Part shown: one piece after another, positions 1 to 5,328 of the stretch
How positions within the stretch are numbered: position 1 is the stretch's first letter
Layout of the letters: each line of letters starts with the position of its first letter
Source: Rhodospirillales bacterium
GTDB lineage: Bacteria; Pseudomonadota; Alphaproteobacteria; Acetobacterales; Acetobacteraceae
DNA: 5,932 nt
Assembly: GCA_025352915.1 (NCBI GenBank)
Contig: JANXSA010000667.1
Coordinates: 1-5,932, forward strand
Direction of reading: 5' to 3'
The notes under the pieces: generated by a model
What the model was told of the DNA's origin: nothing
The model's database searches: none
Seen by the model: the letters and a program-made list of their open reading frames with translations, nothing else
Made by a program: the position numbers and the translations under genes

Positions 1-5
1 TTTTG

Positions 6-29
6 CTTCTTTTTGTTCACAAAAAGAAG
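6..29. repeat. Dispersed A/T-rich hairpin repeat, copy 1
   Basis: Perfect 11-bp palindrome: arms CTTCTTTTTGT (6-16) and ACAAAAAGAAG (19-29) around a TC centre. It is preceded by TTTTG, as in the other copies, but the window start cuts off the rest of the left flank. It begins 4 bases beyond the sigma-factor stop codon, so it would be in the 3' end of that transcript and could act as a terminator or 3' stabiliser. No classical T-tract follows it on the minus strand, so an intrinsic-terminator role is unproven. Confidence 0.85.
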
Positions 30-33
30 ATTC

Positions 34-768
34 TTACTGCTGAAACTGCGCTTCTTTTTGGAAGAAGATGCAGAAGCTTCTTATCCATTGGATGGTGAAC
101 GCCATGCCGCGGGCGGGGCGGCGGCGAGGCGGGAGGGCTGCGGTGTCGGGGGTGGTGACGCGGTCGATGGCGGCGCGGATGCGGGCGCGGGCGCGGTGGA
201 GCATGACGCGCTGGTTTTCCGGGGTGATTTGCAGGAGGGCGCAGATTTCTTCGCCGGTGCGGTCTTCCATGTCGCGCAGGATGATGACGGCTTTCTGGCC
301 GGGGGGGAGGGTTTCGATGGCGGCCTGGACGTGGTGCCAGAGCTGGCGGCCGGCGACGACGCGTTCGGGGTCTAGGATGTCCCACAGGCGGGGGGCTTCG
401 GCCCAGTGGCCGTCGTCGCGGAAGGCGGAGGCGGGGACGGCGCGTTCCTCGCCCTGGCTGCCGTCGAGGATGGTGGGGAGGCCGACGGTGCGGGATTCGC
501 GGCCGATGCGGGTGCGGGCGCGGTTGAGGACGATGGTGTAGAGCCAGGAGGCGAGCGAGGAGCGGCCCTCGAAGCCCTTGATGTTGTTGTAGACGGCGAT
601 CCAACTGTCTTGGACGACTTCCTCGGCCTGGGCGCGGCTGCCGATGACGCCGCTGGCGACGCCGACGAGGACGGCGTGATAGCGGCGGACCAGGCGGCGA
701 TAGGCGCTGTCTTCGCCGGCGCGCAGGCGTTTGAGGAATTCGGGGCTGTCGAAGGCGCTGTCGTCCAT
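34..768 (-). CDS. ECF-type RNA polymerase sigma factor
   Basis: A 244-residue sigma-70 family protein of the extracytoplasmic-function (ECF) group, which directs RNA polymerase to a specific set of promoters. Sigma region 2 spans about residues 20-90, with the region 2.2-type stretch AEEVVQDSWIAVYNNIKGF (48-66) and the following SSLASWLYTIVLNRAR (70-85). Region 4 spans about 143-200, with IETLPPGQKAVIILRDMED (151-169) and the helix-turn-helix end ITPENQRVMLHRARARIR (181-198). The linker (about 91-142) is longer than in minimal ECF factors. ATG at 768 is preceded by a modest AAGGG-like ribosome site. The last 14 or so residues (SFCIFFQKEAQFQQ) are encoded by a degenerate copy of the dispersed repeat, so the native C-terminus was probably shorter or different. 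A zinc-finger anti-sigma candidate lies divergently at 891, not downstream as is usual. Family assignment is firm; the regulon is unknown. Confidence 0.93.
   Translation of the reverse strand: MDDSAFDSPEFLKRLRAGEDSAYRRLVRRYHAVLVGVASGVIGSRAQAEEVVQDSWIAVYNNIKGFEGRSSLASWLYTIVLNRARTRIGRESRTVGLPTILDGSQGEERAVPASAFRDDGHWAEAPRLWDILDPERVVAGRQLWHHVQAAIETLPPGQKAVIILRDMEDRTGEEICALLQITPENQRVMLHRARARIRAAIDRVTTPDTAALPPRRRPARGMAFTIQWIRSFCIFFQKEAQFQQ
51..85 (-). repeat. Degenerate copy of the dispersed hairpin repeat inside the sigma gene 3' end
   Basis: Read on the minus strand, this begins near GGATAAGAAGCTTCTGC and ends in CCAAAAAGAAG, matching the GGATAAA...GCTTC...AAAAAGAAG skeleton of the full copies with several changes and small gaps. 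A shorter hairpin survives: CTTCTT (51-56) and AAGAAG (62-67). It lies inside the reading frame of the sigma factor and encodes its last residues. The relation is by eye and less certain than for copies 1 to 4. Confidence 0.5.
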
Positions 769-819
769 GCTGGTGGCGGCCCTTGTCGCGGGGAGTGGCG
801 TAACATATTGGGCGGTGGC

Positions 820-847
820 GCGTAACGGCCAGCGTTGCGCGAAGTCC
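820..847 (+). promoter_or_regulatory. Possible promoter/operator between the divergent sigma and anti-sigma genes
   Basis: GTAAC (822-826) and GTCC (844-847) are separated by 17 bases, a layout like the GGAAC-N17-GTC(T) promoters read by many ECF sigma factors, though the match is imperfect. The -35-like word is part of GCGTAAC, which also occurs 22 bases upstream at 798-804, and CGTAACG (821-827) forms an imperfect inverted repeat with CGTTGCG (833-839). If real, transcription would start about 35 bases before the anti-sigma GTG. Weak evidence. Confidence 0.25.
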
Positions 848-878
848 TTTCTTCATGGGACGATCTTCGTCGTCGAAC

Positions 879-884
879 AAGGAG
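879..884 (+). promoter_or_regulatory. Ribosome binding site deciding the GTG start of the anti-sigma gene
   Basis: AAGGAG lies 6 bases before GTG at 891. The alternative ATG at 855 has no comparable site and would add 12 low-complexity residues (MGRSSSSNKETG), part of them encoded by the Shine-Dalgarno sequence itself. Confidence 0.75.
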
Positions 885-890
885 ACCGGC

Positions 891-1127
891 GTGCTGCGCT
901 GTCGCGATGTGACCGAGCGGGCTTCGGAGCTGCTGGACGGCGATTTGTCGCTGCGCGGGCGGCTGGCGTTGCGGTTTCACATGGCGCTGTGCGGGATGTG
1001 CCGGACCTATCTGGACCAGCTGCGCAAGACGCGGGCGCTGGTTGGGCAGAGCCGGTTCAGTGCGCCGGACCGGGCGGCGGAGGATGCGTTGATTGCGCGG
1101 ATGGTGGGCGGCAAGGACGCGGATTGA
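891..1127 (+). CDS. Zinc-finger (zf-HC2-like) anti-sigma factor, short
   Basis: A 78-residue protein counted from GTG at 891. It shows the anti-sigma zinc-binding layout: an early Cys (residue 4, LRCRDVTERASELLDGDLS), then FHMALCGMC with the HxxxCxxC motif at about residues 28-35. In this family the domain binds a cognate ECF sigma factor and keeps it inactive, often in a zinc- or redox-dependent way. There is no transmembrane helix, so it would be a soluble cytoplasmic regulator, of the size of stand-alone zf-HC2 proteins. The obvious partner is the ECF factor at 34-768, but the two genes are divergent, so each may have its own promoter. The LLM oxidoreductase gene starts 60 bases downstream and could be cotranscribed. 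Family call is good; pairing with the neighbouring sigma factor is inferred from proximity. Confidence 0.82.
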   Translation: MLRCRDVTERASELLDGDLSLRGRLALRFHMALCGMCRTYLDQLRKTRALVGQSRFSAPDRAAEDALIARMVGGKDAD

Positions 1128-1174
1128 GGGTGCGTTTCTTTAGGCGCTAGCCCTGGTAGGCTGGTGGGCCAGAC

Positions 1175-1180
1175 AAGGAG
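1175..1180 (+). promoter_or_regulatory. Ribosome binding site deciding the ATG start of the LLM oxidoreductase
   Basis: AAGGAG lies 7 bases before ATG at 1188. An in-frame GTG at 1164 lies upstream of this site and would add eight residues (MGQTRSPL) before the conserved MQFGIAIP strand, so 1188 is preferred. Confidence 0.8.
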
Positions 1181-1187
1181 CCCACTT

Positions 1188-2270
1188 ATGCAATTCGGCA
1201 TCGCCATTCCCACTGATTCGGATTCGTGGAAGGTCGCGGCGCATGCCGAGGCGCTCGGGTTTGCGTCGGCGTGGTTTTATGACACGCAGATGTTGAGTGC
1301 GGATTGCTTCGTGGCGATGGGGGCGGCGGCGGTGAAGACCAGCCGGATCCGGTTGGGGACCGGGGTGCTGGTGCCGTCGAACCGGATTGCGGCGGTGACG
1401 GCGAATGCGTTTGCGACGCTGAACAAGCTGGCGCCCGGGCGGATCGATTTCGGCATTGGGACCGGGTTTACGGCGCGGCGGGCGATGGGGCTGGGGGCGG
1501 TGTCGATGGCCTCGATGGAGGAATACATCCGGGTGGTGCAGGCGCTGTTGCGGCGCGAGACGGTTGAGACGGAGATCGAGGGGGAGGTGCGGAAGATCCG
1601 GTTTCTCAATCCGGAGCTGGGGCTGATCAATACCGACGATGCGATTCCGCTGCATATCTCGGCGTATGGGCCGCGGGGACAGGCGCTGACGGCGCGGCTG
1701 GGGGCCGGGTGGGTGGCTTTTGTGGGCGATGAGGCGAGCACGGTGGGGTGGCTGGAGGGGATGCGGGCGGCCTGGGTGAAGGCGGGGCGGGTGCCTGGGG
1801 ATTTGATGGCGACGGGGTTTGCGCTGGGGTGCGTGCTGGGGGATGGCGAGTTGTATGACTCCGCGCGGGCGATGGCGCAGGCGGGGCCGCGGGCGGCGGT
1901 GTTGCTGCATCGGGCGGCGGATGAGGCGTTGTCGGGGTTGCCTAATTCCTCGCCAGTGCCGGCTTCGGTGGCCGAGGTGGTGGCGGGGTATGTGGAGATG
2001 GCCCGGGGATTTGAGCCGGCGGATGCGCGGTATCTGGAGAACCATGCCGGGCATCTGATGGCGGTGAAGGAGAGCGAGCGGCGGTTTGTGACCGGGGCGC
2101 TGATCCGCGAGATGACGTTTACCGGGACGGAGGCGGCGCTGACGCAGCGGATCGCCAATATGCGGGACGCTGGATATACCGAGTTCACTATTCAGGTGGT
2201 GCCGGGGCAGGAACGGGCGATCGAGGATTGGGCGCGGATTATGCGGCGGCTGGGCATTGGAGGGGGGTGA
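1188..2270 (+). CDS. Luciferase-like monooxygenase (LLM class flavin/F420-dependent oxidoreductase)
   Basis: A 360-residue protein of the bacterial-luciferase superfamily, TIM-barrel enzymes that use reduced FMN or coenzyme F420 to oxidise or reduce small substrates. The family's first beta strand is at the N-terminus (MQFGIAIPT, residues 1-9). Next come AEALGFASAWFYDT (20-33), the strand TSRIRLGTGVLVPSNR (51-66) and LAPGRIDFGIGTGF (81-94). The segment IPLHISAYGPRGQALTARLGAGWV (153-176) is the usual phosphate-binding and barrel-closing region. FTGTEAALTQRIANMRDAGYTEF (311-333) is the typical C-terminal signature. Length is normal. I cannot tell FMN from F420 use by eye. It follows the anti-sigma gene on the same strand by 60 bases; no own promoter is evident. 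Third codon positions are strikingly G-rich, as is the plus strand generally in this half of the window. The substrate is unknown. Confidence 0.92.
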   Translation: MQFGIAIPTDSDSWKVAAHAEALGFASAWFYDTQMLSADCFVAMGAAAVKTSRIRLGTGVLVPSNRIAAVTANAFATLNKLAPGRIDFGIGTGFTARRAMGLGAVSMASMEEYIRVVQALLRRETVETEIEGEVRKIRFLNPELGLINTDDAIPLHISAYGPRGQALTARLGAGWVAFVGDEASTVGWLEGMRAAWVKAGRVPGDLMATGFALGCVLGDGELYDSARAMAQAGPRAAVLLHRAADEALSGLPNSSPVPASVAEVVAGYVEMARGFEPADARYLENHAGHLMAVKESERRFVTGALIREMTFTGTEAALTQRIANMRDAGYTEFTIQVVPGQERAIEDWARIMRRLGIGGG

Positions 2271-2271
2271 G

Positions 2272-2309
2272 CGGCACGGGCGTGTGATTTGCAAACTTTT
2301 TCCGTGCCG
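2272..2309 (+). terminator. Possible hairpin downstream of the LLM gene
   Basis: An 8-bp perfect inverted repeat, CGGCACGG (2272-2279) and CCGTGCCG (2302-2309), begins 2 bases after the LLM stop codon. The loop is 22 bases and itself holds the palindrome TTTGCAAA and a run of five T. No T-tract follows the second arm, so this is at best a non-classical terminator or 3' stabilising structure. Confidence 0.35.
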
Positions 2310-2337
2310 GTAGAGGGTTGACGATAGACGTGGCAGA

Positions 2338-2713
2338 CGCGGCTTCGCGGAATTCATTCTGGCTGGGCATTCCAACAAGTGGGCGTTAGGTGGTTATGCC
2401 GGTCCGCCGGCGCTGGTGCGGCGCGAGTTGTTTGGCCGGGTTGGGCATTTCGTGGCGGAGGAGACGCCGCTGCCCCGCAGCGATGTCTATTGGCAGATGT
2501 ATATCGACGGAGCGCGCGGCCGTGATGCGCTGCTGAGCTATCAGGGTAGCCAGCACATCGTGAGTTTCCTGTTCGCCCAGGCGCCGGGGTTTGATTTCCT
2601 GGAGCCGCTGGTTGCCGGTCCGTTGGAGCCAGGGGCCACGATCGTGCCGCGGCGGATGGTGGTGGCACAGCTTGGGCCGTCAATGAGAGGCTGGATGCAA
2701 ATGGATAAAAGTC
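2338..2713 (+). pseudogene. Gene remnant lacking both ends; possible glycosyltransferase-like fragment
   Basis: The frame is open from a stop at 2311 and reads as real protein from about 2338 (GFAEFILAGHSNKWALGGYA, then GPPALVRRELFGRVGHF, RSDVYWQMYIDGARGRDALL and FDFLEPLVAGPL), with normal G/C-rich third positions. No ATG, GTG or TTG precedes GTG at 2416, which falls inside the protein-like segment and has no clear ribosome site. At the 3' end the frame has no stop before the dispersed hairpin repeat at 2703; it runs on through the repeat and antisense into the next gene until 2943. Both termini therefore look lost. The phrase ALVRRELFxRVGxF resembles the acceptor-side region of family 2 (GT-A) glycosyltransferases, but I do not recognise the rest and the assignment is speculative. 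A short functional protein from GTG 2416 cannot be excluded. Confidence 0.5.
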
Positions 2714-2747
2714 TTTTTGCTTCTTTTTCTTCAGAAAAAGAAGATTC
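2703..2747 (+). repeat. Dispersed A/T-rich hairpin repeat, copy 2 (variant stem)
   Basis: The unit starts GGATAAAAG, continues through TTTTTGCTTC and holds an 11-bp palindrome, CTTCTTTTTCT (2720-2730) and AGAAAAAGAAG (2733-2743), around TC. Relative to the other copies the tenth stem pair is C-G instead of G-C: both arms changed together, so pairing is kept. It ends 10 bases short of the stop of the minus-strand gene at 2754 and separates that gene from the plus-strand remnant, so it may serve as a two-way terminator. Confidence 0.85.
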
Positions 2748-2753
2748 TTTTTT

Positions 2754-3338
2754 TCAGACCGCGTCGATCCACATTGTCTTGCCGACGATCATGCCGAGGG
2801 AGTTGATCTCAAGGCGGATCGTCTCGATGCGGACATTGGTGATCAGGTACGACACGCAGATGATGCCAGAGCAGCCGTTGTTGCCGATCAGGCCGACGGT
2901 GGGCACGGCGCGGATTTCGGTCCAGCCTTCGCTGTTGGCGTAGGCGGCCATCATGCCGACCAGTTTGTCCGAGTCGGTGCCGGGGCGGGAGATGTGGGCG
3001 CATTTGAACACGCCGGGCGAGACCTTGTAGACCTTGAACATGCAGCCGCTGAAATTGCCGCTGACGATGATGCGGCGGTTCACGTCCATGTTGGCGATGG
3101 TCGACCAGGCGGCGTCGTAGTGCAGGTAGCTGCCGTTGAAGTCGATGCTTCGCAGCGCCGAGGCCATGCTCAGGCGGTTGCCGTTCAGCGACGCCTTCAT
3201 GTGGACGAAGGAGTATTTGACCTTTTGCGGGGCGGAGATGGCGCGGAAGAGGTTTTCATCGTCGGAGCTTGGCGAGGCGCCGACCCCGGCGATCGAGCCG
3301 TTGTTGAGGTCGGCGACGAGATTCTGGATGGAGGGCAT
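2754..3338 (-). CDS. Unrecognised 194-residue protein; possible CNF1/BLF1-type glutamine deamidase fold
   Basis: A complete frame from ATG at 3338, with a GAAGG ribosome site 10 bases upstream, to TGA at 2754. Codon use is typical for the window (C-rich third positions), so it is a real gene. There is no signal peptide or membrane segment. I do not recognise the protein as a whole. The middle reads RRIIVSGNFSGCMFKVYK (89-106), then Cys113 and a His at 115 in FKCAHISRPGTD. A strand ending in SGC followed about 16 residues later by a His is the catalytic layout of the CNF1/BLF1/VopC glutamine deamidases (LSGC motif, Cys and His separated by about 12-15 residues), and the length is close to that of BLF1. 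The candidate pair would be Cys99 and His115. Further notable points are WST (78-80) and NNGCSG (153-158). The function is inference from a short motif only. It stands alone, with intergenic DNA on both sides, and no immunity partner is visible. Confidence 0.85.
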   Translation of the reverse strand: MPSIQNLVADLNNGSIAGVGASPSSDDENLFRAISAPQKVKYSFVHMKASLNGNRLSMASALRSIDFNGSYLHYDAAWSTIANMDVNRRIIVSGNFSGCMFKVYKVSPGVFKCAHISRPGTDSDKLVGMMAAYANSEGWTEIRAVPTVGLIGNNGCSGIICVSYLITNVRIETIRLEINSLGMIVGKTMWIDAV

Positions 3339-3472
3339 GTCCGCTCGACCTTCGGGTCCGTTGTTGCACCGGCGTGTACCGGCGTCGCCGTTTCGTCCGG
3401 CATCGAGCGGAGACTAGCCGCCATCCACGGTGCGCGAAATTCAATCTGACGCGAGCGGGATGCGGAATCGAA

Positions 3473-3500
3473 ACCGGGGCACCCCAGCGGATGCCCCGGT
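3473..3500 (-). terminator. Rho-independent-like terminator of the thiolase/DUF35 operon
   Basis: On the minus strand, 24 bases after the DUF35 stop codon, ACCGGGGCA and TGCCCCGGT form a perfect 9-bp GC-rich stem with a 10-base loop, followed by TTTCGATT. The T-tract is short, but stem strength and position fit a terminator. Confidence 0.65.
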
Positions 3501-3523
3501 CCAGTCAGTTCAGGCGCGCGACG

Positions 3524-3907
3524 TCAGGCGGGTTCGAAGCAGGGAACCTTGTTGGCGTCGGTCTGCACGAAGACGACTTTCACCTTGCCGCCGATCTTCA
3601 GCTGTTCGGGGTCGGCCTTGACGATGTTGGTCATCATGGTCGGGCCCTCCTTCAGCGTGACGTAGGCCATGGTGAAGTTGGAGCGCAGCATCGTCGAGAA
3701 GCTGTAGATGGTGCCCTCGCCGGAGGCCTGTTCCCATTCGGTGGCGCCGAAGCAGAACGGGCAGACGGCGCGCGGATACCAGTGCGCCTTCTTGCACGCG
3801 GTGCAGCGGCGGATCATGAACTTACCTTCCTCGGCAGCGGCGTAAAACGCGTCGCTCTCGGGGTTGGTGCAGTTCGGCGGCATCTTGCGGTCTTCCATGA
3901 TAGCCAT
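3524..3907 (-). CDS. Zn-ribbon/OB-fold (DUF35) protein, partner of the thiolase-like enzyme
   Basis: A 127-residue protein of the DUF35 family. The N-terminal rubredoxin-like zinc ribbon has Cys35-x2-Cys38 (RRCTACKKAHWYPRAVCPFC) and Cys49-x2-Cys52. An OB-fold follows at about residues 58-118 (SGEGTIYSFSTM, YVTLKEGPTMMTNIV, IGGKVKVVFV). In known systems these proteins bind SCP2-type thiolases, and some form the acyl-CoA-binding subunit of retro-aldolase complexes such as the Ltp2 partner ChsH2. The gene lies just downstream of the thiolase-like gene with a 6-base gap and a GGGAG site 9 bases before ATG 3907, which selects that start over Met4. The two proteins very probably form a complex. All four zinc cysteines are present and the length is normal for a stand-alone DUF35 protein. 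Confidence 0.93.
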   Translation of the reverse strand: MAIMEDRKMPPNCTNPESDAFYAAAEEGKFMIRRCTACKKAHWYPRAVCPFCFGATEWEQASGEGTIYSFSTMLRSNFTMAYVTLKEGPTMMTNIVKADPEQLKIGGKVKVVFVQTDANKVPCFEPA

Positions 3908-3913
3908 GGTTGA

Positions 3914-5083
3914 TTACTCCCGCTCGAGGATAAGGGTCGAGGAACCATGGCGGCTGCCGAGCAGGCCACCGGTTCCATGGGCGAGGGCGACGTCGCAGTT
4001 CGCGACCTGGACCTTGGGGTGCGCTTCGCCACGCAGCTGGCGCACGGCTTCGATCACCTTGGTGATGCCGCCGCGGTTGGCCGGGTGGTTGTTGCACAGC
4101 CCGCCGCCATCGGTGTTGAACGGCAGCTTGCCGACGCCCGAGATCAGGTTGCCGTCAGAGACGAACTTGCCGCCCATGCCCTTTTCGCAGAAGCCGAGAT
4201 CTTCAAGCTGCATCAGCACGGTGATGGTGAAGCTGTCGTAGATCGAGGCGTATTTGATGTCGGACTGCTTCACGCCAGATTCGGCGAAAGCGGCGGCACC
4301 GGACCAGCGCGCGCCGGAATAGGTCAGGTCGACGTCGCCGCCCATCTGGCCTTTCCAGCTTTCGCCATGGCCCATGACCTTGACCAGCGGACGCTTGAGC
4401 GAACGCGCGATCTCGGGCTTGACCACTAGGAGCGCGCCGCCACCGTCGGAGATGACGCAGCAATCCAGGCGGTGCAGCGGGGTGGAGACCAGGGGCGAGT
4501 TCACCACCTCCTCCACGGTGACCACGTTGCGCAGCATGGCGTGCTCGTTCCACTGGGCGTGATGCGAAGCGGCCACCTTGATCCAGGCGAGCTGTTCGCT
4601 GGTGGTGCCGTATTCATGCATGTGGCGGGCGGCGACCATGCCGTAGACGTTGGTGGTGGCCGGGGAGAAATGCGTCTCCCACGGGCTGTCGCCAACCTGC
4701 GGATTGCCGGGGCGCTGGCCGGTGCCGGTCTGCACACCCTCGGAGCGCGGACGGCCCGAGAGGGTGATCAGCGCCACGTTGCACTTGCCGGCGTGAATCG
4801 CGGCAGCGGCGTGGCCGACGGCGCCGATATACGACGTGCCGCCGACATCGGTGCTGTCGAGATAGCGCAGGCGCAGGTTCATGTAGTCGGCGATGTTGAT
4901 CGGGCCCATGCCGGCGGCGTCACCAGCGCAGAAATAACCGTCGACATCGTCCTTGGTCAGGCCGGCATCAGCCAGGGCGCCCGCGGCGCACTCGGCATGA
5001 AGCTGGAAGACCGATTTGTCAGGTGCCTTGCGCGTCGGGTGCTCGAAAGCCCCCGCGATATAGGCCTGTCCCTTGATGCTCAT
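3914..5083 (-). CDS. SCP2/SCP-x-type thiolase-like protein lacking the catalytic cysteines
   Basis: A 389-residue thiolase-superfamily protein, acting on CoA thioesters in the cytoplasm. Family features: the N-terminal AYIAGAFEHP (7-16), LADAGLTKDDVDGYFCAGD (37-55), the ISDGGGALLV segment (211-220), IYDSFTITVLMQLEDLGF (281-298), and GGGLCNNHPANRGG (326-339) with His333 in the usual His position. HGTGG (369-373) stands at the C-terminal loop. Classical thiolases use a nucleophilic Cys in a C-x-S/G-G motif at about residue 85; here that place reads DVGGTSYIG (79-87) with no Cys, and the second catalytic Cys is also missing (AHGTGG). This is the pattern of thiolase-fold aldolases such as Ltp2, which also need a DUF35 partner, so a retro-aldol/lyase or similar activity is likelier than Claisen condensation. 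ATG 5083 has only a weak GGAAA site. Annotation as acetyl-CoA acetyltransferase would be misleading. Confidence 0.93.
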   Translation of the reverse strand: MSIKGQAYIAGAFEHPTRKAPDKSVFQLHAECAAGALADAGLTKDDVDGYFCAGDAAGMGPINIADYMNLRLRYLDSTDVGGTSYIGAVGHAAAAIHAGKCNVALITLSGRPRSEGVQTGTGQRPGNPQVGDSPWETHFSPATTNVYGMVAARHMHEYGTTSEQLAWIKVAASHHAQWNEHAMLRNVVTVEEVVNSPLVSTPLHRLDCCVISDGGGALLVVKPEIARSLKRPLVKVMGHGESWKGQMGGDVDLTYSGARWSGAAAFAESGVKQSDIKYASIYDSFTITVLMQLEDLGFCEKGMGGKFVSDGNLISGVGKLPFNTDGGGLCNNHPANRGGITKVIEAVRQLRGEAHPKVQVANCDVALAHGTGGLLGSRHGSSTLILERE

Positions 5084-5169
5084 CCTGTTTCCATACCCAT
5101 GTTTCGTGTTGCGTTGTCGTCGGCGCCTTCAGGCACCAGCGCGCGGGGGGAGTGTGCGCGTTTGGGGGA

Positions 5170-5179
5170 TTGTAGACAA
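5170..5179. promoter_or_regulatory. Possible operator TTGTAGACAA upstream of the thiolase operon
   Basis: A small inverted repeat, TTGT-AG-ACAA, centred about 92 bases upstream of the thiolase-like ATG. It fits the loose TNGT...ACNA pattern bound by FadR-type GntR regulators, which often control acid and CoA-ester catabolism. No regulator gene is in the window, and a 10-base palindrome can arise by chance. Confidence 0.25.
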
Positions 5180-5208
5180 CCCTGGTGGAGGGGGGGGAGG
5201 ATTAAGGA

Positions 5209-5254
5209 AGATTCTTCTTTTTGTGAACAAAAAGAAGCAAAAAAAACTTTATCC
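5209..5254 (-). repeat. Dispersed A/T-rich hairpin repeat, copy 3 (inverted)
   Basis: Same unit as copies 1, 2 and 4 but on the minus strand: GGATAAAG begins at 5254, followed by a run of T, then GCTTC and the palindrome CTTCTTTTTGT/ACAAAAAGAAG (5214-5237). It is the only full copy that does not follow a stop codon; it lies upstream of the thiolase operon and faces copy 4. Confidence 0.87.
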
Positions 5255-5284
5255 GTTTAGAGGGTGAAGTTGTTCGTGGGGCTA

Positions 5285-5320
5285 CCCCTCACCCCGGCCC
5301 TCTCCCCCAAGGGGAGAGGG
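5285..5320. repeat. GC-rich REP-like palindrome between repeat copies 3 and 4
   Basis: CCCCTCACCCCGG leads into a perfect 10-bp stem, CCCTCTCCCC (5298-5307) and GGGGAGAGGG (5311-5320), with a CAA loop. Sequences of this kind (read through as LTPALSPKGRG or PSPLGGEGRGEG) recur between genes in many Proteobacteria and are non-coding. It may form a strong RNA hairpin between the thiolase operon and the Rieske gene. Confidence 0.8.
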
Positions 5321-5328
5321 TGTCTTAT

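Noticed and set aside
17..880. Minus-strand open frame (287 codons) overlapping the sigma gene
   Set aside because: Arg/Pro/His-rich shadow in another frame; the overlapping frame has unmistakable sigma regions 2 and 4.
1140..2378. Long minus-strand open frame (412 codons) across the LLM gene
   Set aside because: Its product is dominated by Arg, Pro and His, typical of the antisense of a G-rich gene, and the plus-strand frame is a clear LLM protein.
2318..2389. Short TTG-start frame (MTIDVADAASRNSFWLGIPT...) as the missing N-terminus of the remnant
   Set aside because: It stops at 2389 and overlaps a better protein-like reading in the remnant's own frame, so a simple frameshift does not restore a start.
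2714..2943. Continuation of the remnant frame past the repeat to a stop at 2943
   Set aside because: After 2713 the frame passes through the repeat and then antisense through the minus-strand gene; the residues no longer look like protein of the same kind.
2994..3449. Plus-strand frame opposite the 194-residue gene
   Set aside because: Val/Ala/Asp/Gly-rich shadow without a ribosome site; the minus-strand frame has better composition and start signals.
4472..5260. Plus-strand open frame opposite the thiolase-like gene
   Set aside because: Antisense shadow: its Gly/Ala/His/Val-rich product has no recognisable domain and its 3' end runs into the dispersed repeat.
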